NCBI GenBank assembly: GCA_905221605.1 | Contig: CAJNDS010000458.1 | Span: 627,136 to 664,635, forward strand | Length of the DNA: 37,500 nucleotides | From: Symbiodinium natans | Lineage: Eukaryota; Sar; Dinophyceae; Suessiales; Symbiodiniaceae | Direction of reading: 5' to 3' | Shown: piece by piece, positions 1 through 10,050 of the stretch | Position numbering within the stretch: the first letter of the stretch is position 1 | How the letters are laid out: the number at the start of each line of letters is the position of its first letter | Program-made: the position numbers and the translations under genes | Notes under the pieces: generated by a model | What the model saw: only the letters and a program-made list of their open reading frames with translations | What the model was told of the DNA's origin: nothing | The model's database searches: none

Positions 1-73
1 TTTGCTTGAGGGCCTGGTGTTTTCGGGTAGGCGCTAGGCAATTTCAATAGTCCCTGAGGGTTTATTGCAGGGG

Positions 74-219
74 AGATTAGGGTTTTGGGTTTTAGGGTTC
101 AGGGTTTGGGCCTTATAGGTTTATATCGGTTTAGGGTTTAGTGTTTTGATTTAGGGTTTAGGGTTTAGGGTTTAGGGTTTAGGGTTTAGGGTTTAGGGTT
201 TAGGGTTTAGGGTTTAGGG
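74..219 (+). repeat. TTTAGGG array
   Basis: Degenerate units from 74, perfect from about 150 to 219. It lies upstream of the first gene. Bases 220-563 hold no recognised exon. Confidence 0.95.
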
Positions 220-563
220 CAACCCAAAGCCTTAACCCCTCATCAGGGCAGCGACATGAGTTGTCACCACACTCCAAACCAGAAGACCAAATCCAAGTTC
301 AAAAACCTGAACCAACCTAAAGTTTCTGAGGGGCTTCTGTGCTTTTGGGGGCGTGGGCGTGGTGAGGCCGTGAGAACAATCAGGCACCCCATGAGTACTT
401 CTAGAGCGTTTTAAGGAATGAGAGGCTGCGTAGCGTTGATGATTCAGGGTTTGGGTGTTGCTTTGGGTTGAGTGTCATGTGGTAGACATGGACCGATGAC
501 GCGTGTCCGTAGCGCCTACATCCAATCAAGTGAGCCTCGGGATCACCGCTGCGCTTGGCCACA

Positions 564-2087
564 ATGGCGCAGACTTGGTTCCATGCCATGACCAGCAGCG
601 GCAGCCTGGAGATGTACATGAAGAACCTCGAGTTCCATGTTTCCATGGAGGCTGCCATCAAGGACCAGATCAAGCACGTTGGCCGAAAGTTACCTGGCTG
701 CGGATAACCCTAAGCCCGGAACCTGAAACCCTCGACCAACCCGAAGCCCAATCCTGCGAAACCCAACCCTGACAGTAGTCCTGAGGGTTGGTGTGGATTG
801 GTCTGCGAAGCTGCAGAAGCCAAAGACAAGCATGGTGGCGTACAGCTTGCTGACGAGCAAGGTTTTTTCCATCATTTCTCTGTCTGTGGAGGCTATGCAG
901 GGCCGAGTCGAGGATCGCACAGTCATCCTGACCAATTCTGGCACCATGAAGGTGCCACAGCTGGATTTCAGCGAGTGTAGCTGGGCCAACATCGAGGTGT
1001 CAAAGGTCAAGCTGGACGTGGTGTGCGTTCCGATCGATGATCCGAAGAGTACGGTGTACACATGGTACATGGCTGGCTCAGCGGAGACGCGGCGTGTGGA
1101 GACTTTGCTCAAGAGGTCGGTCTCATTGCATAAAAAAGTGTTTAGCCCTAAGGTTGGGTTCATTAGGCAGGGTGTAAGCTGCTCGTGGGAGGCACCTGAA
1201 AACCCACCTGGAGACAGTGAACGAAGCTGCGATCCTGTGGCCACGTCTTGAGCCTTTGGCAATGCTCCTCTGGGTCACCGAGCCAGAAGACCTGCCGGGG
1301 AAGAAGCCGCTGGACACGACCCTAAGCCCTAAACCCTAAATCCCTAAATCCCCAAACCATGCCCGCCGTCATGGCCATTTAGTCAAAACTCTAAACGCTC
1401 TAGAGCCTAAAATCGCAAACGCGTTGCCCCAAACGAAATTAAAGCACCTGTGCTGCCCAGGTACATGCTCAAGGTGTTTGGGCGCAATGAGGGGCCCGTC
1501 GGGAAGTTCATCCACATCGAGAAGTCGCCCATTGCGGCGTCCTGACCAAAGTATAGAATATGTAAAGCAGTTTTTGGGGCTGGTGCTGGTTTTGTTAACC
1601 TTAACCCTAAACCCTTACCCCTAAACCCAAAAACCCAAAAACCCTAAACCCACAACCCGAGGCCTTTTGGTATGCTCCCGGGGACCAGCTGCCGCCAAGC
1701 ACTGGCACGGTGCAAGTGAGCGTGATGATGACAACGTTAACGACCAAGCGCCAGGCTGAGGTGATGAGCGAGGTGGACACCGAGTCCCGTGCCAAGCGCA
1801 TGAAGAAGCTCAGTGCAGACATGGGCAATCACATGGACGAGCTTCGATGGTTCCTCTACGAGTACGGCGATGCTCGCAAGGATGCTGCTGGGAAGGTCGA
1901 CAACTCTGCCGAGGAAACTGCGCTGCTGCGAGATGCCAAGACAATGGTGAAAATCATGGATGAGACGATGGGCGGAGCCGGCAATGTGGCAGCAGGCGCG
2001 GCGACCCGCGGAGACGGCACGGCGAGCGCGGCGAGCGTGGAGAGCGCGGCGAGCGTGGCAAACGAGTCGGAGAACGGAGCTGAGTGA
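564..2087 (+). CDS. Five-exon gene, unrecognised protein of about 345 residues
   Basis: Proposed exons are 564-677, 817-1115, 1192-1317 (or to 1308), 1461-1536 (or to 1533) and 1662-2087. They keep one open frame from ATG 564 to TGA 2085-2087. The start MAQTWFHAMTSSG follows an in-frame upstream stop. Junction 1 is GT (678) to CTGCAG (816). Junction 2 splits an Arg codon, AG|GTCGG to GGGAG|G. The third and fourth introns have no usable GT in frame and need GC or GA donors. The product has a beta-rich-looking middle, a probable helical segment rich in K, E and M (about 1750-1960), and a low-complexity Ala/Ser/Glu tail. I recognise no family. The introns at 1318-1460 and 1537-1661 contain CCCTAAA units. 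Coding character is good; exact junctions are inferred. Confidence 0.62.
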
Positions 2088-2307
2088 TTTTCCAAAGTTG
2101 ATTTGCTGCGTGTCCCCGGCCGCCCGGCAGGGTGTTGGTGGCTAAGTGTGCTCAACCTAAACCTGTAACCCTACTTTAGTAGATCTGCTGCCCGGGCCGT
2201 TGCTGACATGCAAAGCTAAGCGTCTCTGAGACGAGTGCTTGGATCCGAGTTTTTGACTGCAGAAAAAGGTATTCGAGGCTTCGCCTGCTTCCATAAACCC
2301 TAAACCC

Positions 2308-2585
2308 CCAGAAAAACCCAGGCTTTAGGGCTCGGGGTCTAGGTTTACTTCAATGACTATGGGTCCCTAAACCCATTTGGCTAAACCCTATAAACCCTAA
2401 ACGCCCAGAAAAACCCAGTGAGGGATGGCCAGGGCTTAGGGCTCGGGGTCTAGGTTTACTTCAATGGGTCCCTAAACCCATTTGGCTAAACCCTAGACAC
2501 CCTAAACCCCAAGAAAAACCCAGTGAGGGACGGCCAGGGTTTAGGGCTCGGGGTCTGGGTTTACTTCAATGGGTCCCTAGACCAT
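2308..2585. repeat. Three tandem copies of an approximately 100-bp unit
   Basis: AGAAAAACCCAG, CTCGGGGTCTAGGTTTACTT and GGGTCCCTAAACCCATTTGG recur at about 2309, 2406 and 2512. The units include CCCTAAA elements. Lies between the first gene and the kinase exons. Confidence 0.85.
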
Positions 2586-2592
2586 CCTGAAG

Positions 2593-2680
2593 CCAACTCC
2601 TGCAGACCCTACCCTAAACCCTGAACCCAACTGCTGCAGACCCTCTACCCTAAACCCTGAACCCAACTCTTGCAGGAGCT
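2593..2680 (+). repeat. Triplicated acceptor-like motif
   Basis: CAACTCCTGCAGACCCT, CAACTGCTGCAGACCCT and CAACTCTTGCAGGAGC occur within 85 bp, separated by CCCTAAACCCTGAACC. Each is a plausible 3' splice site with its own pyrimidine tract. A short exon may follow the third (about 2674-2735). Confidence 0.6.
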
Positions 2681-2954
2681 CGCCGGCTGGTGGCAGCATG
2701 GAAGTTGCGAGAGAGAAAACAGCTCGCATCCCCTGAGCCCTATGCCCTACACCTAAAGTGACACTAAACCCAAAAACTAGAAAAAAGTATTCACTTTTTT
2801 TTTGACATAGACTCAAGGGGCGAGGTACCTAGGGAACCTTAGGGAAGCTTACGAAGCCTCAGGGAGTAGTGGGGAGTATTTGGGAAACATGGGTTACATA
2901 GCCTCCTTGAACCCCCCTCCCTCAAGAACCCTATAAAGGTTGCGGCCGTCCGCG

Positions 2955-3048
2955 CCCTAAACCCTAAACCCTAAACCCTAAACCCTAAACCCTAAACCCT
3001 AAACCCTAAACCCTAAACCCTAAACCCTAAACCCTAAACCCTAAACCC
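2955..3048 (-). repeat. CCCTAAA array
   Basis: About 13 perfect units ending in CCCCTTCAG, the acceptor of the kinase exon at 3055. The array therefore supplies the sequence immediately before a 3' splice site. Confidence 0.97.
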
Positions 3049-3054
3049 CTTCAG

Positions 3055-6021
3055 ATGAGGTCGCAGAACATCTTCCTTGCCGAGTCTGGACGCGTGCAGG
3101 GCTTGGCGGTATGTCTCGGGGCATCCTTAAGGTCTGCTTTTGAGTTTCCCTGAAGGGCCCTATAGGGTTTTGGGTGTAACTAGGGTTTAGGATGTAGGGT
3201 TTAGGGTTTAGGGTTCAGGGTTCAGGGTTCAGGGTTTAGGGTTTAGGGTTTAGGGTTTAGGATGTAGGGTTTAGGGTTTAGGGTTTAAGTTTAGGGTTTA
3301 GGGTTTGACCTCCGCGCAACACACTGTAAAGTGATTGTCTGTGAGGAGGAAAGTGTTCTGGATGGCGGCGTTTTGTGATAGCTACGAACTGCATGCCCAC
3401 CAAGCGGCCCCGAAGAATCCACAACAGAGCTGGCGTAACACCTTTAACCAGCACAGCATAGTATGGTAGATCGCCGCAACTTCAACCGCATCTGCGCGCC
3501 AACAAATCTCCAACCACCCCAGACAAAGCTCAAAGCCTGCCACCCGAAACCAGAAGCTTGAAAGTCCTAAGCCTACGTCCGAGTTACCTCCCCCCCCAAG
3601 AAAATGAACATGCCCCCAATATCGAGAATTCTGCGGTGTGGGGGGGCTAAAGGGATTTTAAGCTGGTTTCGGGCCTATATCAGTTGTTATAGGTTCTTTT
3701 TGTCGGTGCATTGGGTTTAAGGGGGCTCGTAAGCGTTTGTGTGTGTGTGTGTGGGGGCTAGAGCTACTTGGCCTACAAAGGGGCTCTGGCTGGCAAATAT
3801 CAAGGGTTTACAGAGTGTAGGGTGTAGGGTTTAGGGTGTAGGGCTTGGGATTAGGGTTTAGGGTTTAGGGTTTAGGGTTTAAGGTTTAGGGTTTAGGGTT
3901 TAGGGTTTAGGACAATACTCTTCAAGCTCAGGTCCGCCTGGGTGACTTTGGCCTTTGCAGGCCCTGTGGCTCCAGTTCTGCTTACTGTTGGTTAGCAGGG
4001 AATGAGGGGTTTAGGGTTTAGGGTTTAGGGTTTAGGGTTTAGGGGTTTAGGGGTTTAGGGTTTTAGGGTTTAGGGTTTAGGGTTTAGGGTTTAGGGTTTA
4101 GGGTTTAGGGTTTAGGGTTTAGGGTTTAGGGTTTAGGGTTTAGGGTTTAGGGTTTAGGGTTTAGGGCCCTACATACCCTTTAAGGGAGTATATAGGGTAC
4201 CTCATTCCCTCATTCCCTGCTAACCAACCGTAAGTTTGGGGCTCTGGGGGAGAAATTGCTGTGGAAGCATCAAATGCTGGGAAAGACTACAGCTCTAAAC
4301 CCTAAAACCCTAACCCTGAACCCTAAAACGATAGAAACCCTGGAAGCCGATAAGCCTGGGGTTTCGGCTGGTGAGGGTTTTGAGTTTTTTTTTGGGGGCG
4401 GCTTAGGGAGGGCTTTGGGGGCTTTGAGGCATATGGATCGTGAGAGCTTGGGTGGGCTTTCCAAGGTTGTCTGCCCCAACTCCAACCCCCCCTCCCCCAT
4501 CTTTCGAGGTTTCGTGTTTGATTCGAACCCTCAACCCTCGGCTCAAATCCTCAACCCTAAACCCTAAACCCCCCAGGCTTCGTAAGAATTTGGGAATATA
4601 CCACTTTCCCTAAACCCTAACCCTGGACCCGAGACCCTACACTCTAAACCGCCCTACAAGCCCTAAACCCGAAACCCTAAACCGCCCTATAAGCCCTGGC
4701 ATCTTCCAGGCATGCGCCCCGCAACCTCGAGTCGTCCCCAACGCTGACCCATGCAGGCGTCATCGGGCTTTCTGGTGCCTCTTACTGTGTGGGGTTTTGG
4801 GGTTTTGGGGTTTTAGGATTGTAGGGTGTTTTGGGTTTTGTTTTAGGTTTTTTTGGGGTTTTAGGGTTTAGGGGTTTAGGGTTTTAGGGTTTTTTGGTGT
4901 TTTAGAGGGTTTTAGGGCTTTAGGGTTTAGGGTTCAGGCGTCAGGGTTTAGGCGAACCCTGACGAAAATCACTTGGTGGCCCAGTGCTACCCGTTTTGCC
5001 TTGTGTTCGTTCAAAGTTCCCTTTTTTAGAACCAGCCACCCTAAACCCTATAACCCTATGACCCTAAACCCTAAACCCTAAATCATAAACCCTAAACCCT
5101 AAACCCTAAACCCTAAACCCTAAACCCTAAACCCTAAACCCTAAACCCTCCCCCCTAAACCCTAAACCCCCCTAAACCCTAAGCCCTAAACCCTTTAGGG
5201 CAAAGATTGCTTTTGCGGGCTGAGGGGTTCTATCCTAGGGTGACCGACTTTCTAGGGCTTTCGGGGTTGGGGTTTACTGGTTCTAAGCCCCAGACAAACC
5301 CTAAACCCCTAAACCCCTGAACCCCTAAACCCCCAAACCCCTAAACCCCTAAACCCCTAAACCCCTAAACCCCTAAACCCCTAAACCCCTAAACCCCAAC
5401 ACCCCAAAACCCCTAAGCCCCTAAACCCTAAACCCTAAACCCCTAAACCCTAAGCCCAAAAGCTATGGGAGCCGTGGATGTCGTCATGGGCGCCATCGCT
5501 TGCAATCAGTTTTCTCCAGAGATGCGGCGGATGGCGACAGTGCAATGCGCGCAGCTTCATACTTCCTCCCAGGACGGGCGATTGTACCCGATAACCCACC
5601 TAAACCCTAAACCCTAAACCCTAAACCCTTTATAGGGTTGACGATGGGGATTCTTGGGCCTAATACCCCATCCTTGTCTCTCTCCAATGCACCAACAACA
5701 CGATCTCTTCACAAGGAATGTTTAGGGTTTAGGGTTTAGGGTTGAGGGTTGAGGGTAAGCACTTATGAACGGATGGTGTCAGCGTCCCTGAACCAACCCT
5801 AAACCCCGAGAACCCTGGACCCCTGAACCTTAAAAAACCACCCCCAAACCCCTCAAACCCTGTAGTTAGATTTAGTTTCATTTTTCGGGGAACGAACTTC
5901 AACCCCGACGACACCTGAACTGCACGGGAGAAAGCCTAGACCCTAAACCCTCAACCCAAAACCCAAAACCCTAAACAGGCACCGACTGCTATATGGCTCC
6001 TGAGATGCTCTCCTCATCCAG
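3055..6021 (+). CDS. Serine/threonine protein kinase C-lobe, NEK-like, split over four exons
   Basis: Exons 3055-3093, 3932-3960, 4710-4766 (or 4765) and 5979-6021 give, in order, MRSQNIFLAESGR, VRLGDFGLC(R), an activation segment ending THAGVIG, and GTDCYMAPEML. These match kinase subdomains VIb (the catalytic-loop Asn, as in HRDxxxQNIFL), VII (the Mg-binding DFG) and VIII (the P+1 loop GTxxYMAPE). QNIFL followed by xLGDFG is typical of NEK kinases. Codons split correctly: AG|G makes Arg at the second junction. Donors are GT (3094) and GC (3961, 4767); acceptors are TTCAG, CTCAG, TCCAG and ACAG. The third junction can slide by one base. The introns contain TTTAGGG or CCCTAAA arrays. The N-lobe and the HRD residues were not found upstream in the window, so the gene may be partial, continue past unrecognised exons, or be a relic. 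The part after APEML is also unresolved. Confidence 0.72.
3176..3307 (+). repeat. TTTAGGG array with variants
   Basis: TTTAGGG and GTTCAGG units follow the kinase exon. Bases 3308-3790 contain no recognised exon; a GT run at about 3738 is present. Confidence 0.92.
3815..3912 (+). repeat. TTTAGGG array
   Basis: Ends 20 bp before the DFG exon of the kinase. Confidence 0.93.
3981..4234. mobile_element. Hairpin element enclosing a TTTAGGG array
   Basis: The arms 3981-4007 and 4208-4234 are inverted copies matching at 26 of 27 positions (CTTACTGTTGGTTAGCAGGG and its complement). The enclosed part is almost wholly TTTAGGG. The CCTCATTC end of the right arm is partly duplicated. The element lies in the intron directly after the DFG exon of the kinase gene, 20 bp from its end. 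Confidence 0.8.
4790..4960 (+). repeat. Degenerate TTTTGGGG/TTTTAGGG tract
   Basis: Mixed GGGGTTTT and TTTTAGGG units in the intron between the activation-segment exon and the APE exon. Confidence 0.8.
5038..5458 (-). repeat. CCCTAAA array passing into CCCCTAAA array
   Basis: 5038-5200 is mostly 7-mer CCCTAAA. 5290-5400 is an 8-mer CCCCTAAA tract, then mixed. The change of unit is abrupt. Confidence 0.92.
5463..5578 (+). CDS. Possible exon inside a kinase intron
   Basis: Between CCCTAAA arrays one frame reads MGAVDVVMGAIACNQFSPEM then RRMATVQCAQLH. It looks coding but does not fit between the two kinase exons it separates in phase order (activation segment and APE). It may be an unused exon, another gene, or chance. 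Confidence 0.3.
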
Positions 6022-6119
6022 GCCAGTCTTACGACGTTCGAGGGCGTCAGGGTTTAGGGTTTAGGCTTTAGGGTTCAGGGTTTGGGGCTTAGGGCTTACA
6101 ATTTCGGGTGGAGTGCACT

Positions 6120-7300
6120 TTCCACTGGGCCGGTTGCTGCAATGGGAGGTTGAGACTTCGGTTTCTTTGGCTTTCGTTTGCAGGCTGCTCTTGAGTTTTT
6201 GTCTAGGCAACTACTGATCCTTCATGCATGTGCGATGGTTTACAAGCCTGAGGAGTAGGTGTTCCAGGCCCCTGAAACCTCAATCGCTCTTTGGAGGGTT
6301 TTGGGGTTTAGGGCTCAGTGTTGGACTGACTTTGGTATGAGGAAGGTCTATAATCTCAAGTTTCGAACATTCATTCTGCGAACCGAGTTTGTTCAGGGTA
6401 CCGTCTATTATCACATGTCTTTTTTTTTTCGGACGCTGTTTTTCTTTTTTTTTGTGAGGGGTTTGTATTTTGGGTTAAGGGCGCAGCAAGGCTTGAGGCC
6501 CTGATGGCCTTGGGCTCCAGGAATCCTTAAGGCATTTATACTAATAATACTAATAAATACTAATAATACTAATACTAATAATGCTAATAATACTAATAAT
6601 ACTAATAATGCTAGTAATTCATTCATTACGAAACGAGGCCCCAAGCAAATTTTGTGATAGGTAGCCCGCGGGCCGGTCAGACTGTCTTTTGTAAGTTTGT
6701 CTGGCTAGCCTCTATAATGCCAAGTTTTTTTCGGATGATTTTTTTTTCAGGGTTTGTGTTTAGGGTTAAGGGCTTACGCAGTGAGGCTTGAGGCCCTGAG
6801 GCCTTGGGCTCCAGGAATCTTCAAGGCTGGAAAGCTTCAGGCCTTGAGGTCCTAAAAGGCTTGAGGCCCTGGGGGCGGTTCCCCGCCCCCACCCATTTGT
6901 TTGGGGGGTCGCCGCGGCATGCGCTTATAGAGGGTCCAAATTTGTTTGGGGGGGGGGGCCCATACCAAAGACAGTGCAACATTAGGGTCTCTCGCAGAAT
7001 CATCTGCTACGGCAATCAAGTCAAAGTGTGTGCTCTGGGGTTTAAGCAGCCGCATCAGCCCCCCCCTCCCAAATCCCCCGGCCCCCCCCTCCCCCCACCG
7101 CAAACCCCTCAACCTATCGGAAGTCGAACCTCCCAAGCAAAATCTTAGGCCTAGCGAGGTCTTTACCAGATAAGTTCTGATCATAAGGCTTTGGGGATGC
7201 CGGTTCGGATTCCGGAACATTGTACGGAGTTTCAAGGCACGTGAACTACTGTAATTGCCCTCTGCAGAACTAGATTTTTGGGCTGCTCAACACAATCAAA
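6120..7300. other. No confident gene; duplicated segment and simple repeats
   Basis: About 110 bp at 6418-6535 recurs at 6722-6832 (T-run, CGGA, TTAAGGGC, GGCTTGAGGCCCTGA, CCTTGGGCTCCAGGAATC). A third partial GGCTTGAGGCCCTG is at about 6860. 6538-6612 is an (ACTAATAAT)-type tract. G and C runs occur at 6948 and 7060-7095. Open frames here are G/C-run artefacts. Confidence 0.6.
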
Positions 7301-7554
7301 TCAAACCATGCGCGTGTTGCCGCTTCTCTGTAAGTCCACGATGTGAGACGACTCTTGCAAGGCGTGCTGCTTAGAGCACAAACTGTGGACCCCCGAACTG
7401 CGATTGCAGCGCGTTACATACTGTGTAAGTGCATATAAGTCTTAACGCCAACACCTACTTCTGAATACTCAGAACTCGCATGCGCGTGTGTTGAGGGATG
7501 CACGCTCTGCGGCAAATTGCTGCATGAGGCCCTGTAGACAGGAGCCCTATCGCA

Positions 7555-7676
7555 GGATTTGGCTTCGAAGTGTCGGATTTCTTCTTGCGAATTCAGATGA
7601 GATCACGTGCGTTATTCGGCACACAGCCTGACGATTTCCCCGCTTGCATTCCCATGCCTGCATGTGAGATAGGTGT
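7555..7676 (+). CDS. Possible exon, unknown product
   Basis: After an acceptor-like ATCGCAG the frame reads FGFEVSDFFLRIQ and continues past PDDFPACIPMPACEI to a GGTGTC donor-like site. Amino-acid use looks coding and the open frame runs on to about 7764. The true 3' end is uncertain. No family is recognised. Just upstream, 7330 is a strong GTAAGT donor that could close another exon around 7295-7329. Confidence 0.4.
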
Positions 7677-7679
7677 CAG

Positions 7680-8590
7680 GAGCACCGTTTTGCGGCGTTT
7701 GCAGGGTCAGCAGCTTTCGTGCTTTCAAGAAGTTTCTAGCACACGCTGTTGCTCAAAGCAGTAGAAGGTTTTGGGGTTCTATGGAGCAGAATGCGGCTTT
7801 GCGAGATTCTAGACAAGCCTGCAATCCACATCATCCGTGTAGATGCAGGTGTTTCACTGTTTAAGACAGGGAAGTATCAGCAGCGGCGGCCAACGCACCG
7901 ACATGCGTGTGAGGAGCGCCATCGCTTGCCTGCTTGTGTACATGCCAGCCTATAACCTTCGCTTGTAATGTTGAACCCTGTTCAATGTGTTGGCCCCCCC
8001 CGCCCCCTGAACAGTCGAGGGTGGATTTGTCCCTGTTCAGACGCTCCTGGGGGTTTATATGATTTGAATAGGGAAGAGTTTAGATATGTTTAACAGGGGC
8101 AGCGATGCCAAGCAATCTTTTTTAAAGGCGTCACGTGGAATTTTCCTACGGCGCCCGGACGAATTGCCTTTAAAGAGGGAACCCAAAAAATAGTCAGGAT
8201 GCCCTGAATAATTCAGCCAAATTGACTTTATAGAGGAGGCCCCCGGTAAACCAGGTCCAACATTATGTGCGTCTTCATCAAAAAATATAAAAAGCATACA
8301 TATATATATACATATATAAATATAAATGTACTTTCCATGTTGATCTAAGCCAGGTACGGGAAGCCGGCCGACATTTGGTCCTTGGGTTGCATTCTCTATG
8401 AGCCAGGTGCTCGGCGAGCTGGGCACACGATATCTGGGTCAAGGTTTCAGAGGTTATGGTTGGTTAGCTGACAGGTCAGGTCAAGTGTTAATTCCAACAG
8501 CTTGCCCTAAACCCTGACACTTGAAAGCCCTAAACCTGAAAACCCTAAGCCCTGAACCAAAACCCTGAACCCTAAACCCTAAACTTGCCC
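7680..8590. other. No confident gene
   Basis: Mixed sequence with overlapping short + strand frames, a TATA-rich stretch (about 8297-8330) and a few CCCTAAA-like units from 8500. A 123-codon minus-strand frame at 8055-8426 includes translated TA repeat and lacks coding character. Confidence 0.5.
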
Positions 8591-8604
8591 TAAACCCGTC
8601 GCAG

Positions 8605-8640
8605 CCTCCACAACAGCTTGGGCTTCGGGAACTTGCTCGG
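8605..8640 (+). CDS. Short exon, unknown product
   Basis: Between acceptor GTCGCAG and donor GTACGG lies an exactly 12-codon frame, PPQQLGLRELAR. CCCTAAA units lie just upstream and a TTTAGGG array starts about 100 bp downstream. The parent gene is unknown. Confidence 0.5.
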
Positions 8641-8742
8641 GTACGGGTTTCGGGAGTTTATTCTGTGGGCTTGGTGTTTGGCAGCATGAAAACCGCAAAG
8701 CCTTGATTGGAACACCAAGCCCCAGTTGCAACCTGAAGCTTC

Positions 8743-9068
8743 GGGTTTAGGGTTTAGGGTTTAGGGTTTAGGGTTTAGGGTTTAGGGTTTAGGGGTTAGG
8801 GGTTAGGGGTTAGGGGTTAGGGGTTAGGGTTTAGGGTTTAGGGTTTAGGTTTTAGGAAAGGGGTCAATTGTATCTAATCAGGTTAGCGCAACATCCGTTC
8901 TCGTGTAGTCTGGCTCTCCAAATTGTGATCCCCTTGTTGAGGTAGGTCCCTGTCACGATGCGGCCTCTTTGGGGCTTGGGGTTTAGGGTTTAGGGTTTTG
9001 GGTTTAGGGTTTAGGGGTTAGGGGTTAGGGGTTAGGGTTTAGGTTTAGGGTTTAGGGTTTAGGGTTCA
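8743..9068 (+). repeat. Two TTTAGGG arrays with GGGGTTA blocks
   Basis: 8743-8857 and 8977-9068 are TTTAGGG arrays, each containing a run of GGGGTTA units (about 8790-8826 and 9015-9035). The short exon 8909-8941 lies between them. Confidence 0.93.
8909..8941 (+). CDS. Short exon, unknown product
   Basis: Eleven codons, SGSPNCDPLVE, lie between a GTGTAG acceptor and a strong GAG|GTAGGT donor. TTTAGGG arrays lie on both sides (8743-8857 and 8977-9068). Confidence 0.5.
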
Positions 9069-9600
9069 GAAGGGACCTTAATGGCCAAGGTGGACCCCAG
9101 AAGGACCCCTAAATTTCGTGGTGCTTAGTCGGAAATTGAGTAATTTTGTACTCTGTACAGTGTCCCTCACTATGACGGGGTCTAATGTACCTACTTCCCT
9201 ACACCCTAAGCAAGATCATTTCGGAAGCCCTCCAATGCAAGGAAGCTCGTCAGCAACGTAGCAGTGTTGGTTTTTGGGATGCAGGGTCGTTAAGTCAGAC
9301 TTACGGTTGGTTTAGGATCTTGGGTTTAGGGTTCAGGGCTTAGGGTTTCGGGTTTGGGTTTTCGGATTTGGGGTTTAGGGTTTTGAGAGCGCATGGCTTA
9401 GGGTTCAGGACCGAATCCCACGAACCTCCTCATCGGGGCTCAGTGGGGCTCTCCTTCCATTTGAGTGGCCTGGGGTCTCCTATCAGCCCCTCAAACCTGT
9501 AACCCCTTAACCCTTAGCCTAAGGCCTAAACCTTTAAGGCTGAAACCAGAGCAGGTGTTTCGTTGGTTACTTCGGGGCTCTAATTTTGGCGTCCTCACAG

Positions 9601-9614
9601 AGCTGTTGGCCAAA
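9601..9614 (+). CDS. Possible micro-exon
   Basis: Acceptor CCTCACAG is followed by 14 bp and then the donor GTAGGG. In one frame it reads (E)LLAK. It is too short to judge by composition; the splice-like borders are the main evidence. Confidence 0.3.
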
Positions 9615-9719
9615 GTAGGGTTGAAAGGTTAGCAAGTTGGGGTTTAGGGCTTGAGGTTTTAGATGGGTTTCGTTCGGACTTGCTGGTTTCGGGGTTCCCC
9701 AAGGCACGGAGGCTTTAAG

Positions 9720-10050
9720 GGAACCCTAAACCCTAAACCCTAATTCCTAAACCCTAAACCCTAAACCCTAAACCCTAAACCCTAAACCCTAAACCCTAAA
9801 CCCTGAACCCTAAACCCTGAACCCTAAACCCTAAACCCTAACCCTAGACCCGAAGGGCTGAAGAGCGCCCGAAACCTAAACTGAAGTCTCTACTGCAGGC
9901 TATGCACCGGCCAGTTCATGTGGGAGTTGGACGGCATTCTTGGTGCGATGGCCGCGCTCCGAGACGTTGAGGAGTTTTTACGGGAAGAAGGATCCTGAAC
10001 CCGAAAACAAAGCCTAAACCCTAAACCCTAAACCCTAAACCCTAAACCCT
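9720..10050 (-). repeat. CCCTAAA arrays around a terminal exon
   Basis: 9720-9846 and 10013-10050 are CCCTAAA arrays; the exon 9899-9998 lies between. A C run of about 26 follows at 10257-10282. Confidence 0.93.
9899..9998 (+). CDS. Terminal exon, unknown product
   Basis: After TACTGCAG the frame reads LCTGQFMWELDGILGAMAAL, then RDVEEFLREEGS and TGA. Composition is clearly protein-like, with an amphipathic C-terminal helix. CCCTAAA arrays lie on both sides. It could be the last exon of an upstream gene, possibly the kinase gene; that link is not shown by sequence. Confidence 0.6.

Noticed and set aside
74-219. Chromosome end (true telomere)
   Set aside because: The array is short, internal and followed by 37 kb with dozens of similar arrays in both orientations.
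690-1262. 190-residue minus-strand frame
   Set aside because: It lies opposite the second exon of the first gene, whose + strand frame has better codon use and fits the splice phases.
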